In this document: in pieces, positions 31,053-40,280 of the stretch | Layout: the number at the start of each line of letters is the position of its first letter | Position numbering within the stretch: the stretch's first letter is position 1 | Assembly (NCBI RefSeq): GCF_016908935.1 | Contig: NZ_JAFBEV010000014.1 | Location: 1-64,000, forward strand | Direction of reading: 5' to 3' | Length of the DNA: 64,000 bases | Origin: Sporolactobacillus spathodeae | GTDB lineage: Bacteria > Bacillota > Bacilli > Bacillales > Sporolactobacillaceae | The notes under the pieces: model-generated | Database searches by the model: none | Seen by the model: only the letters and a program-made list of their open reading frames with translations | Told to the model about the DNA's origin: nothing | Position numbers and translations under genes: made by a program

Positions 31053-32130
31053 CTTCCTTTCTGCTCTCGTTCACCATCTTGATAAATTCGTCAAAGAGTT
31101 TCTGGCTGTCATCCGGGCCTGGCGAGGCTTCGGGATGATACTGGACGCTAAAAGCAGGATATTTAGTATGGCGCAGTCCTTCAATTGTTCCATCATTGAT
31201 AGCAAGATGCGTCACTTCAAGATCGGTACCTTCCAAGGAATCCTTTTCAACTGTAAAGCCATGGTTTTGCGAGGTAATATCGAATTGACCCGTTCGCAAA
31301 TCTTTAACTGGATGATTGACACCGCGATGACCAAAGCGCATTTTCACCGTATTCGCGCCTGAGGCAAGCGCGAATAGTTGATGACCGAGACAGATGCCGA
31401 AGATCGGCAGCTGACCGAGCAGGCAGCGTACGGTTTCAATCGCTTCCGGTACAGATTTTGGATCACCAGGGCCGTTACTAAGCAGCAACCCATCCGGATG
31501 CAACTTCAATATATCTTCCGCTGAAGTGTCATAGGGAACAATCACGACATCGCAGCTGCGACGGATGCATTCGCGAAGAATTCCCTGCTTGGCGCCAAAA
31601 TCCATAAGGACGATACGCGGTCCAGACCCAGGTGTCACATAAACCGACTGCGTTGATACATGACTGACTTGATCCGTCGGCAACGGCCATTGTTTCAGAC
31701 TTTCAGTGACTTCACGCGAATCGGCTGATATATCTGTGATTTTCCCGCGGAGTGTTCCGTACTGACGGATAATTTTCGTCAGTCGTCGGGTATCGATGCC
31801 GGCAATGCCGGGAATATCATATTCTGCTAACCAGTCGCTCAGTGTCTTGTCTTTCTGCCAATGCGACGGTGTCTTTGCTGCTTCGCGAACAACCAACCCT
31901 GAAATACTTGGCCGCCCTGATTCATTATCAGAACGATTGACACCATAGTTGCCAATCAGTGGGTAAGTCAGCGTGACAATCTGTCCGTAGTAGGATGGGT
32001 CAGTAATAATTTCCTGATACCCTGTCATTCCAGTATTAAAGACTACTTCGCCTTTTGAGTCTCTCGTGCTTCCGAAACTTTCGCCGATAAATACAGCGCC
32101 GTTTTCCAATACAAGTTGTTTTTTCAACAC
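31036..32130 (-). CDS. carA: Carbamoyl-phosphate synthase, small subunit
   Basis: A 364-aa glutamine amidotransferase subunit (PyrAA). The N-terminal domain begins [16 protein letters not shown]. The class I amidotransferase triad includes Cys in [12 protein letters not shown] and His in [17 protein letters not shown] lies seven bases before GTG (32130); a TTG immediately after is an alternative. An upstream in-frame extension of 29 codons overlaps pyrB and is not conserved. pyrC, which normally precedes it, is absent: pyrB ends 47 bases upstream. Confidence 0.95.
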   Translation of the reverse strand: MLKKQLVLENGAVFIGESFGSTRDSKGEVVFNTGMTGYQEIITDPSYYGQIVTLTYPLIGNYGVNRSDNESGRPSISGLVVREAAKTPSHWQKDKTLSDWLAEYDIPGIAGIDTRRLTKIIRQYGTLRGKITDISADSREVTESLKQWPLPTDQVSHVSTQSVYVTPGSGPRIVLMDFGAKQGILRECIRRSCDVVIVPYDTSAEDILKLHPDGLLLSNGPGDPKSVPEAIETVRCLLGQLPIFGICLGHQLFALASGANTVKMRFGHRGVNHPVKDLRTGQFDITSQNHGFTVEKDSLEGTDLEVTHLAINDGTIEGLRHTKYPAFSVQYHPEASPGPDDSQKLFDEFIKMVNESRKEGARRA

Positions 32131-32177
32131 GTATTCTCTCCTTTTATTTTGCGCGGCGTCACCGCCGGAACCATTCT

Positions 32178-33086
32178 TTAAATTATCTGCGGTTTTCTTC
32201 CATCCTGAAGCGTCCATTGCAAGCTGGCCATTCGAACCGCTACGCCATTGCGGATTTGTTTGAAATAGCGTGAGCGTTCACACTCGACAAGGTCGCTGTC
32301 CATTTCCACACCGCGGTTAATCGGACCGGGATGCATGATAATGCTTTCCGGTTTCATCCGGGCGGCACGTTCACGGGTCAGTCCGTAGCGCTGATGGTAT
32401 TCTTCCTTGGTCATCGCCATCGCTGATTCATGACGTTCATGCTGAATACGAAGCATAATCACAGCATCTGCCCGTTCAATCGCCTCATCAACGGATACCC
32501 TATCACCTGGTAGCGCCTCATTCTTCCATTCATCCGGTCCGGAAAGAAGCACATGAGCCCCGAGTCGCGTCAGCACTTCAGCGTCCGTACGGGCGACGCG
32601 GCTGTAGCGCAAATCGCCAATAATCGCCACAGTCAATCCTTCTAAAATCAAAAATTCCTGCTGCAGAGTCAACAAGTCGAGCAATCCTTGGGTTGGATGG
32701 TCACCAGCGCCATCTCCAGCATTGAGAACCGCGATTCCATTGGCATTGAGCAATTCACGATAGTATCCCTCTTGTGGATGACGAATCACAACCGCACGGC
32801 AGCCGATTGCTTCCATGGTCTTAACGGTATCATACAGTGTCTCACCTTTTTTCGCGCTCGACGTCTGGCTGCTGAAATTCAGCACCTGATAACCAAGCCG
32901 TTTTTCGGCAGTCTCAAAACTGAAACGTGTCCGGGTGCTCGGCTCGTAAAAAAGATTGGCCACCAACTCCGAAGCGGGAGCCTGCTGCCATTCATCCGGA
33001 GACAATTTTAGGAAGTGGTTAGCCTGGTCGAGAATACCGTAGATCTCCAAATCGGAAAGATCATTTAAGCGAAGCAAATTTGCCAT
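32178..33086 (-). CDS. pyrB: Aspartate carbamoyltransferase, catalytic subunit
   Basis: A 302-aa enzyme that makes carbamoyl-aspartate. The carbamoyl-phosphate loop FYEPSTRTRFSFE is near residue 45. HPTQGLLDLLTL and the MHPGPINRGVE block complete the active site. The ATG at 33086 follows GAGGGGG. It is the first gene after the second PyrR attenuator. No regulatory pyrI gene is present, as expected for Bacilli. Confidence 0.97.
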   Translation of the reverse strand: MANLLRLNDLSDLEIYGILDQANHFLKLSPDEWQQAPASELVANLFYEPSTRTRFSFETAEKRLGYQVLNFSSQTSSAKKGETLYDTVKTMEAIGCRAVVIRHPQEGYYRELLNANGIAVLNAGDGAGDHPTQGLLDLLTLQQEFLILEGLTVAIIGDLRYSRVARTDAEVLTRLGAHVLLSGPDEWKNEALPGDRVSVDEAIERADAVIMLRIQHERHESAMAMTKEEYHQRYGLTRERAARMKPESIIMHPGPINRGVEMDSDLVECERSRYFKQIRNGVAVRMASLQWTLQDGRKPQII

Positions 33087-33201
33087 GGAAAATACCCCCT
33101 CAGATTTAATTTGCACCTTTACCTTTCATCCATTTAACAGAATGCTTGCCAAGTTTATCCTGCATGAGTGTAATAAGGCTTCATAAAACTTAAATAGCAT
33201 C

Positions 33202-33300
33202 AAAAAAACCTCAATGCCAACACTGGCAAAGAGGTTTTGGGCGCGCAAACGAAACGCGTGATCTTCTTTTATCACTCTTTGTCAGTCTCTCTGGACTGCC
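33202..33300 (-). promoter_or_regulatory. PyrR-dependent attenuator upstream of pyrB
   Basis: The PyrR-binding loop GGCAGTCCAGAGAGACTGAC lies at 33281-33300 on the minus strand. A terminator follows at 33202-33238: AACCTC, an inner TGCCA/TGGCA stem and GAGGTT, then TTTTTTT. In the known mechanism, PyrR-UMP holds the anti-antiterminator so the terminator forms. B. subtilis has pyrP next to such a site; here only pyrB follows. Confidence 0.88.
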
Positions 33301-33339
33301 TTTAAAAGATAATCATTCATTTTTTCAGTAAAAAATCGA

Positions 33340-33999
<660 letters not shown>

Positions 34000-34034
34000 T
34001 TTAAAAGGAACATTATTAATTTTTCATCTCATTA

Positions 34035-34063
34035 ATTATGACAAAGGCCGGCTTGTCTGTCAA
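34035..34063 (-). promoter_or_regulatory. pyr operon promoter
   Basis: TTGACA (34058-34063) and CATAAT (34035-34040) are spaced by 17 bases. Transcription would start near 34028, about 30 bases before the first PyrR-binding loop. Confidence 0.85.
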
Positions 34064-34089
34064 TGAAAAATCTTAAAAAAGCTATGTAA

Positions 34090-34175
34090 AACCAGACAAT
34101 CCCTCGTCCTTTTTTGCCATCAAATGCACTTCGGCTGTGCCGCATTTTAGCCACAATATCATATACAATCTTATC
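34090..34175 (+). repeat. Truncated dispersed repeat next to a long copy
   Basis: gtccttttttgccatcaa, atgcacttcggctg and then a tail with ttagccacaatatcatatac match the outer parts of the long repeats. The GC-rich central hairpin is missing. It abuts the long copy at 34176-34345, upstream of the pyr promoter. Confidence 0.6.
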
Positions 34176-34345
34176 TTTTCATGCCAGGTCCTTTTTTGCA
34201 TCAATTATGCTCCGGCTGCTCGCTTGCCGCGGGCGATCCGTGAGCCTCCTCAAACAGGCTGGAATCTGCGGGGTCTCACTTGGCTCGCTTCTCCCGCAGG
34301 CGTCTCGCGCCTTCGCTCCATTTTTCATGAAAAATCATATATTTT
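34176..34345 (+). repeat. Long dispersed repeat with GC-rich hairpin
   Basis: This is one of two full long copies. It reads ccaggtcctttttt, ggctgctcgcttgccgcggg, an inner stem, cccgcaggcgtctcgcgcc and cttcgctccatttttcat. The inner arms are at 34233-34244 (gcgatccgtgag) and 34275-34288 (ctcacttggctcgc). It lies between the pyr promoter and the downstream end of the rluD-type gene. Differences from the copy at 39670 keep the stem paired. Confidence 0.85.
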
Positions 34346-34390
34346 ATTTAATTAGGACAAAACGCTTCGTATTTTATCGAACAAAAAATC

Positions 34391-35314
34391 TTAGCTGTTG
34401 ATCTGCGTTTTCAAGAGTTTCAACAAATGTGTAAAATCCTCCGGCGGGTCTGCATGGAATGATAAAAATTGTCCGGTTTCCGGATGAGTGAAGCCAATTT
34501 CTGCCGCATGAAGGGCTTGTCCCTCAATCGGCAGCGTTTTCTTCGGTCCATACTTCGGGTCACCGGCAAGCGGGTGGCCGATATAAGCCATATGGACACG
34601 AATTTGATGCGTCCTTCCCGTCTCCAGCCTGCATTGGATAAAGGTATAGTTCAAAAAACGCTCGATCACTTTGAAATGTGTCACCGCTTGCTTGCTATTG
34701 GATCGAGTCACTGCCATTTTTTTGCGGTCTTTCGGATCACGCCCAATCGGTGCATTAATCGTGCCCTTATCCTGACTGATGACGCCATGTACAATTGCGT
34801 AGTAAAGCCGCTTCGTTGTTTTATCTTTAAGTTGTTGTGCGAGCGAATGATGCGCTTGATCATTTTTCGCAACCATTAGAAGTCCCGATGTGTCTTTATC
34901 AATCCGGTGAACAATCCCCGGTCGCAAGATGCCATTGATGCCAGACAAGTCATGGCAATGATAAAGCAACGCGTTAACTAGCGTGCCACTCGTGTTACCA
35001 GGTGCAGGGTGAACAACCATCCCTCTTGGTTTGTTGACGACAAGTACAGACGAATCTTCATAGACAATATCAAGCGGAATATTTTCCGGCGCCACTTCAA
35101 GCGGTTTCGGGTCAGGGATTACGAATAGGACATGATCGCCGCAACGCAATTTGTAACTAACCATCGTTTGCGTCTGACCGTTAATTTTTAATTGTCCCGA
35201 ACGAATCAATTCCTGCAGACGGCTTCGTGATTCCGACGGAAAAGCTTGAGCTGCCCAGCGGTCAATTCGTTGTCCTTCTTCACATTCCTGAATCTCCTTT
35301 TCCCACTCTGCCAT
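34391..35314 (-). CDS. RluD-type 23S rRNA pseudouridine synthase (YlyB)
   Basis: A 307-aa RluA-family pseudouridine synthase, the YlyB of B. subtilis. An N-terminal S4 RNA-binding domain (ESRSRLQELIRSGQLKING) precedes the catalytic domain, whose Asp is in HRIDKDTSGLLM near residue 137. The ATG overlaps the lspA stop by one base (TGATG), and AAAGGACGG lies upstream. The lspA-ylyB-pyrR order is conserved in Bacillales. The exact target uridines cannot be read from sequence. Confidence 0.93.
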   Translation of the reverse strand: MAEWEKEIQECEEGQRIDRWAAQAFPSESRSRLQELIRSGQLKINGQTQTMVSYKLRCGDHVLFVIPDPKPLEVAPENIPLDIVYEDSSVLVVNKPRGMVVHPAPGNTSGTLVNALLYHCHDLSGINGILRPGIVHRIDKDTSGLLMVAKNDQAHHSLAQQLKDKTTKRLYYAIVHGVISQDKGTINAPIGRDPKDRKKMAVTRSNSKQAVTHFKVIERFLNYTFIQCRLETGRTHQIRVHMAYIGHPLAGDPKYGPKKTLPIEGQALHAAEIGFTHPETGQFLSFHADPPEDFTHLLKLLKTQINS

Positions 35315-35784
35315 CAATTTCCGTCCTTTCGATCCTTTTTCAAGCTATCGCGAATTAGGTAAAGCAGCAATAGCGCGACACCAATAAAAAGCGACGAATC
35401 CGCCAAATTAAATACCGGATAATTATAGCGAATAATATAGACATGAATAAAATCAACAACTTCACCACGGAAGATACGATCAATAAAATTGCCAATCGTC
35501 CCACCGATGATTAAACTAAGCGACGTCCCGAGTAGCCGATCGTGTCGGCCTATCTTTTGCAAATAATAAATGACAACTATCAGAACTGCGATTGTGATTA
35601 TGAAGAAAAAGATGAATTGGCCTTCAAGAATACTCCATGCCGCACCTTTATTTCGCAGTGAGGTCAAATAGAAAATGTTCGGTATCATTGGAATGCTTTC
35701 GCCTATCGCCATTTTTGTTGCGACAAGCCATTTTGATATCTGATCTAAGAGTACAATCAATAATGCTAAAAGATAATAGATCAT
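35314..35784 (-). CDS. lspA: Prolipoprotein signal peptidase
   Basis: A 156-aa integral membrane aspartyl protease that removes lipoprotein signal peptides. Four hydrophobic segments are visible. The catalytic Asp residues are in GGTIGNFIDRI near residue 100 and in FNLADSSL near residue 128. The conserved N-terminal LLDQISKWLV motif is present. It is the first gene of a pair with the pseudouridine synthase. Confidence 0.96.
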   Translation of the reverse strand: MIYYLLALLIVLLDQISKWLVATKMAIGESIPMIPNIFYLTSLRNKGAAWSILEGQFIFFFIITIAVLIVVIYYLQKIGRHDRLLGTSLSLIIGGTIGNFIDRIFRGEVVDFIHVYIIRYNYPVFNLADSSLFIGVALLLLYLIRDSLKKDRKDGN

Positions 35785-35947
35785 TTAAATTCCCCTATTC
35801 TCATGAATAATCACGCATTTTGCAAGGTTCACTGATGTAAAACAATTCCTTTTAGCATTTTATCATAAACTGCAGAACGAAGCATGATTGCCTTGGCATG
35901 TTTCAGCGAGGCTACTACAATTTATCAATTATCGTGGTTGATTAATG

Positions 35948-36062
35948 ATGAGGAGAATTTGGCATAGCCAAATCCTCTTTTAATAATTGTGCTTCGGCTG
36001 CTCGCTTGCCGCAGGCGCCAATGCACCTCGCTACATTTTTTTGCGAAAAACTTTATACTTTC
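35948..36062 (+). repeat. Dispersed repeat lacking its central hairpin
   Basis: gatttggc-type arms (atttggcatagccaaat) open the copy, followed by cctctttt, gtgcttcggctgctcgcttg, ccgcaggcgcc and cacctcgctacattttttt. The inner stem has been lost. It fills most of the gap 35785-36113 between lspA and the ylyA-like gene; the rest of that gap shows no gene and no promoter I would defend. Confidence 0.7.
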
Positions 36063-36069
36063 CTATCTC

Positions 36070-36110
36070 TTAAAAAAACCAGCCGGCCCTTTTAGGGAGC
36101 AGGCTGGTAA
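36070..36110 (-). terminator. Terminator after the DksA-like gene
   Basis: ACCAGCC and GGCTGGT form the base of the stem on the minus strand, with an inner GGGCC-rich part, followed by TTTTTTT. It begins a few bases after the stop codon at 36114. Confidence 0.88.
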
Positions 36111-36113
36111 TTT

Positions 36114-36770
36114 TTAGTCATCTGTCAGCTGATGGCCAATGTATTTATTACGGATATACTCGACCTCTTCATCACCGGTATAGCCGCCAATGCCGGTCGC
36201 CGCGATCGCTTCAATATCTTCGACAAAACCGAGACTTTCCTGATCTTCCTGATAAGGCGCGTCTTCAAATGTTGTCGGTAATTCATTATACTGCGCGACA
36301 AGGTCAAACGCATTGGTTTCATCAAAACCGTCCGATTGAAAATTAGTAATCCCTTCTTCTTCCATATCAGCGATCACTGATTCTTCAACAGGTCGTTGCT
36401 TATAATGATGCTTTGGCGGGACCCCAGTTATAGCGGTCCGCGCAGTCGGCAGCGCTTGCAGTCGTTTAAACGGGATTCTTTTTCCAGTTTTTTCGTCAAG
36501 ACCGTACACGCCTTTATCCATTTTACGTAAAGCGTCATTAATATCTGTTAATTCATCACGGAATCTTTTTTGAAACGCCAAGTCTTTTTCTCGATCATAT
36601 AGCTGCGTCGCTGTATCTGCCGGATGATTATCATAGGTAGACAATTCACCGCCTGCAAAATCGGTTATTGAACCAAGTTCTTCAGCCGTTTCCTGGTCGC
36701 TTTTCAATTTCTGTTCCAGCCAACTCTTCCGTTTCAACAATTGCTTCCTTATGCCTCTGTATCGAAACAA
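36114..36770 (-). CDS. TraR/DksA-family (YteA/YlyA-type) RNA polymerase-binding protein
   Basis: A 218-aa protein. GGELSTYDNHPADTATQLYDREKD is diagnostic of the Bacillales YteA family. It occupies the place of ylyA between ileS and lspA. B. subtilis YlyA binds RNA polymerase and affects sigma-G-dependent germination genes. The segment that carries zinc-finger cysteines in DksA reads KGVYGLDEKTGKRIPF, with no Cys. An acidic C-terminal extension follows residue 115. The start is TTG at 36770, seven bases after GGAGGG; that site lies inside a long hairpin. Confidence 0.85.
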   Translation of the reverse strand: MFRYRGIRKQLLKRKSWLEQKLKSDQETAEELGSITDFAGGELSTYDNHPADTATQLYDREKDLAFQKRFRDELTDINDALRKMDKGVYGLDEKTGKRIPFKRLQALPTARTAITGVPPKHHYKQRPVEESVIADMEEEGITNFQSDGFDETNAFDLVAQYNELPTTFEDAPYQEDQESLGFVEDIEAIAATGIGGYTGDEEVEYIRNKYIGHQLTDD

Positions 36771-36771
36771 A

Positions 36772-36823
36772 TAAATCCCTCCTTGTCCCGGCACTCTTAG
36801 TGTGGAACAAATAGAGGGATTTA
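36772..36823 (-). promoter_or_regulatory. Hairpin sequestering the ribosome-binding site
   Basis: On the minus strand TAAATCCCTC (36814-36823) pairs perfectly with GAGGGATTTA (36772-36781). Inside, GTTCC pairs with GGGAC and CACT with AGTG around an AAG loop. The outer 3' arm contains the GGAGGG that serves the downstream TTG start, so the folded form would hide it. No long U tract follows, so a terminator role is less likely. Confidence 0.75.
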
Positions 36824-36864
36824 GACAGTCCAAAATTTAAAGGTTCTGGCAAAACTGACCGGAA

Positions 36865-39639
36865 TTAGTCAAGGCTGACGCCTGCATAATCGTGCCGCAC
36901 GGTTTCACAGCAATCGGCGCAAAGTGTTGGATGCTCTGTGTCACAGCCAACCGACGGCAAAATCGCCCAACAGCGTTCACATTTTTCGCCTTCAGCGTGA
37001 GTTACGACTACAGAACCAGCTGAATACGTATCTGCCTGATCGGGTACAGTCGTTCCCGGTTCTGCGATAGTTAATACAGAAACAATAAAGAATTTGTCAA
37101 GTGCCTTTTCTTCTGTCAGCCAGCCAAATTCTTCAGAAGGATAAAGCGTCACTGCTGCTTCCAAAGATTTACCGATTAATTTCGCATCGCGGGCTTTTTC
37201 TAACGATTTGAGTACATCATCTCGAACAGCCATCAATTTCGCCCATTTTTCGGTTAAGCGGTCGGTATCAGGAACATCGATCAGATTCGGCATATCCGTT
37301 AATTGAACATAATCAGAAACAGCCTCAGTGCCAGGAATAAATTTCCAAACCTCTTCTGATGTATGTGGAATAACTGGCGACAGCAATTTAGTCAGTGCAA
37401 CGACCGTGTGATAAAGCACAGTCTGTGCCGAACGGCGTACCAAACTATTCTTCGGCTGAACATAGAGTGCGTCTTTCACAACGTCCATGTAAAAAGCGCT
37501 CAATTCAGTCGAAACAAAATTCTGAATGGATTTATAAACGTTTAGGAATTGATACGATTCATAGCCATCGAGACATGTTTTGATAAGCCCATTAAGGCGA
37601 ACAAGCATATATCTCTCCAATTCCGGCATCTTAGCCACAGAGACCTGATTTTCAACTGAAAAATCGTTTAAGTTGCCGAGCATGAAGCGTACAGTGTTGC
37701 GTATCTTTTTATACACTTCGGCAACCTGGGCAAGGATTTCATTCGACACGCGCACATCCGATTGATAATCGACTGAAATGACCCAAAGACGGATAATATC
37801 GGCTCCGAATTGTTGCATCACTTTCATCGGATCAATTACGTTGCCCAATGACTTACTCATCTTCATGCCCTTAGCATCCATTGTAAAACCGTGACTGAGC
37901 ACTGCTTTATAGGGTGCGTGACCTGTGACTGCAACTGCTGTAGATAGGGAAGAGTTGAACCAGCCACGATACTGATCGGAACCTTCAAAGTATAGATCCG
38001 CTGGTCGCTGTAATTCTGGACGCGTCGTAAGCACACCTTGATGTGACGAACCAGAATCAAACCAGACATCCATAATATCAGTCTCTTTGCGGAACTCACC
38101 GTTCGGGCTATGTTCCGATGTAAATCCTTGCGGCAACAAATCTTTTGCCTCGCGCTGAAACCAGATATTGGATCCGTATTCACGGAATAATTCAGCCACA
38201 TGATGAATGGTTTCCTGCGTGATAATCGGCTGGCCGTCTTCACCGTAGAAAACTGGAATTGGCACACCCCAAGCACGTTGACGAGAGATACACCAGTCTT
38301 CACGGTCCTTGATCATATTCGTCATCCGCACATCGCCCCATGACGGGATCCAATGAACTTCATGGATCGCGTCAAGAATTTCTTTGCGGAATGCTTTAAT
38401 TGAGGCAAACCATTGTTTTGTGGCGCGCCAAATAACCGGTTTCTTCGTCCGCCAGTCATGCGGATAGGAGTGAGTAAACATACCTTTTTTCAGTAGCGCG
38501 TGGACATTGCTTAATTTTTCAATAACCGGCTCATTGCAGTCAGAATAGAACATACCTTCAAAACCCGGTGCTTCATCCGTCATACAGCCTTTATCATCAA
38601 CTGGGCAGAGGATAGCCAAGCCGTATTTTTTGCCGACATTAAAGTCGTCTTCGCCAAAGCCTGGAGCTGTATGCACACAGCCAGTTCCGGCATCAAGCGT
38701 GACATGATCACCAAGAATAACAACAGAATCACGATCATAGAACGGATGCTTGCAGACCACACCTTCTAACTCTTTACCCGTGAATGTGCGGAGCACTTCA
38801 GTATGTTCCCATTCAAAAGTTTTCTTCAATGATTCAGCAAGGTCAGTAGCGACCACGTACTTCGTGCCATCTGCCTGTACAACGCTGTAATTGAACTTCG
38901 GATTGAGACAGATCGCCAAGTTTGCTGGGAGCGTCCATGGCGTCGTTGTCCAAATGATCACTTTCTCATCCGTATTTAGAACACCTTTACCATCAGTGAC
39001 ATTAAAAGCAACAAAAATGGAATACGATTTAACGTCCTTGTATTCGATTTCCGCTTCAGCCAGTGCGGACTCGGAAGATGGGGACCAGAACACCGTTTTT
39101 TTATCCTGATAAATATAGCCCTTTTTGGCCATCGCACCGAAAACTTCGATCTGTTCCGCTTCAAATTCTTTTTGCAGCGTTAGATATGGGTGATCCCAAT
39201 CGCCGCGGACACCAAGCCGTTTAAATTGTTTCTTTTGACGTTCAACTTGTCCAAGCGCGTACTCTTTGCATTTTTCTCTGAGCTCTGCGACCGACATTTT
39301 TTTGCGGTCAATGCCTTTCTTAGCGAGCTGCTGTTCGATCGGCAGTCCGTGTGTATCCCATCCGGGCACATAAGGGGTTTGAAAACCAGTCATTGATTTA
39401 TAGCGGTTGATGATATCTTTAATTGTCTTGTTTTCAGCATGGCCGATATGGATATCGCCGTTTGCGTATGGTGGCCCGTCATGCAGAATGAATTTTGGTT
39501 TTCCTTCATTTTGCTTCAGTGAACGTTCGTATAGTTTTTCTTCATCCCATTTGGCCTGCATCGCCGGTTCTTTTGTCGGCAGGCTGCCCTTCATCTTGAA
39601 ATCTGTCTTGGGCATTAATAATGTTTTCTTATAATCCAA
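36865..39639 (-). CDS. ileS: Isoleucyl-tRNA synthetase
   Basis: A 924-aa class I synthetase. The HIGH motif is in [12 protein letters not shown] near residue 62 and KMSKS is in [11 protein letters not shown] near residue 595. An editing domain lies between them, and a C-terminal zinc site is formed by CERC and CADC. The start is TTG at 39639: GGAGG is ten bases upstream and [14 protein letters not shown] matches the family N terminus. A 60-codon upstream frame runs through a repeat and is rejected. An Ile-specific T-box lies about 350 bases upstream. Confidence 0.97.
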   Translation of the reverse strand: MDYKKTLLMPKTDFKMKGSLPTKEPAMQAKWDEEKLYERSLKQNEGKPKFILHDGPPYANGDIHIGHAENKTIKDIINRYKSMTGFQTPYVPGWDTHGLPIEQQLAKKGIDRKKMSVAELREKCKEYALGQVERQKKQFKRLGVRGDWDHPYLTLQKEFEAEQIEVFGAMAKKGYIYQDKKTVFWSPSSESALAEAEIEYKDVKSYSIFVAFNVTDGKGVLNTDEKVIIWTTTPWTLPANLAICLNPKFNYSVVQADGTKYVVATDLAESLKKTFEWEHTEVLRTFTGKELEGVVCKHPFYDRDSVVILGDHVTLDAGTGCVHTAPGFGEDDFNVGKKYGLAILCPVDDKGCMTDEAPGFEGMFYSDCNEPVIEKLSNVHALLKKGMFTHSYPHDWRTKKPVIWRATKQWFASIKAFRKEILDAIHEVHWIPSWGDVRMTNMIKDREDWCISRQRAWGVPIPVFYGEDGQPIITQETIHHVAELFREYGSNIWFQREAKDLLPQGFTSEHSPNGEFRKETDIMDVWFDSGSSHQGVLTTRPELQRPADLYFEGSDQYRGWFNSSLSTAVAVTGHAPYKAVLSHGFTMDAKGMKMSKSLGNVIDPMKVMQQFGADIIRLWVISVDYQSDVRVSNEILAQVAEVYKKIRNTVRFMLGNLNDFSVENQVSVAKMPELERYMLVRLNGLIKTCLDGYESYQFLNVYKSIQNFVSTELSAFYMDVVKDALYVQPKNSLVRRSAQTVLYHTVVALTKLLSPVIPHTSEEVWKFIPGTEAVSDYVQLTDMPNLIDVPDTDRLTEKWAKLMAVRDDVLKSLEKARDAKLIGKSLEAAVTLYPSEEFGWLTEEKALDKFFIVSVLTIAEPGTTVPDQADTYSAGSVVVTHAEGEKCERCWAILPSVGCDTEHPTLCADCCETVRHDYAGVSLD

Positions 39640-39669
39640 TGGTTTAACGCCTCCGTTATTTGAAAAAAT

Positions 39670-39850
39670 TCTATTTAGAAAAACTTGGTGTTGCCAAGTC
39701 CTTTTCACAATTAATGCACTTCGGTTGCTCGCTTGCCGCGGGCAGGACGGGAGCCTCCTCAGACAGACAATTATCTGCGGGGTCTCCCCTGTCCTGCTTT
39801 TCCCGCAGGCGTCTCGCACCTTCGCTGCATTTTTTTTACCCTTTCAGATA
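39670..39850 (+). repeat. Long dispersed repeat between T-box and ileS
   Basis: This full copy opens with aaaaacttggtgttgccaag and closes with cttcgctgcattttttt. Its GC-rich arms are gcaggacgggag (39742-39753) and ctcccctgtcctgc (39784-39797), flanked by gcggg and cccgc. On the minus strand the opening part becomes ACTTGG, five bases, CCAAGT, then TTTTCT, which looks like a terminator about 45 bases before the ileS start. Confidence 0.85.
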
Positions 39851-39861
39851 ACTTCTTAACC

Positions 39862-39930
39862 GGTATGAAAAAGTTCGTGTTGCCAAGTCCTTTTCACAAT
39901 TAATGCACTTCGGTTGCTCGCTTGCAGCAG
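39862..39930 (+). repeat. Truncated repeat copy abutting the T-box
   Basis: Positions 39877-39925 repeat 39688-39736 without a mismatch (49 bases). The copy ends before the GC-rich hairpin, so it is a truncated or interrupted element. It lies between the T-box terminator and the long copy. Confidence 0.88.
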
Positions 39931-39990
39931 TCATGTGCCAGAGCGCCTGCCCGGTATTCTTCCACCAAAAGTCGTATTCTTTTTTACCGA

Positions 39991-40246
39991 TCAAAAAGTC
40001 CTTCCATCCCAAAGGGACGGAAGGACCGCGGTACCACCCTAATAACATTTTCTTCTAGAAACTGTCACTCAAGTCGCTCAATAACGCGAGCGTAACGTCC
40101 GACCTTACTAACTAAGCGTTCAGGCCTGATTTCTCAAGGGTGATCTTCATTTCCAATGGAACACCGGACTCGCACCATCCTCCGGTTCGCTGCGTTCTTT
40201 AGTGGAAATTACTATCCCTCTCATCGACACTTCCTGTTTATTTTTA
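39991..40246 (-). ncRNA. T-box leader (isoleucine)
   Basis: The T-box sequence AGGGTGGTACCGCG is at 40027-40041 on the minus strand. It is followed by a terminator, GTCCTTCCGTCCC / GGGATGGAAGGAC plus TTTTT, at about 39993-40026. The specifier codon fits ATC (isoleucine) at 40142-40144, in GAAGATCACC. Uncharged tRNA-Ile would pair with specifier and T-box and favour the antiterminator. The element controls ileS, but repeats separate it from the gene. Confidence 0.93.
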
Positions 40247-40251
40247 AGAAC

Positions 40252-40280
40252 AGTATATGCAAATCATAAAGGCGCGTCAA
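40252..40280 (-). promoter_or_regulatory. T-box/ileS promoter overlapping the divIVA stop
   Basis: TTGACG (40275-40280) and TATACT (40252-40257) are spaced by 17 bases. The TGA inside the -35 hexamer is the divIVA stop codon, so coding and promoter sequence are shared. Confidence 0.8.

Noticed and set aside
32131-32217. N-terminal extension of carA as a possible pyrC remnant
   Set aside because: The 29 codons show no dihydroorotase motif and are explained by the end of pyrB and the carA ribosome-binding region.
39836-40048. A 70-codon minus-strand frame over the truncated repeat and T-box terminator
   Set aside because: It lies entirely in the T-box terminator and repeat sequence and has no ribosome-binding site or family similarity. 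The RNA element explains the region better.
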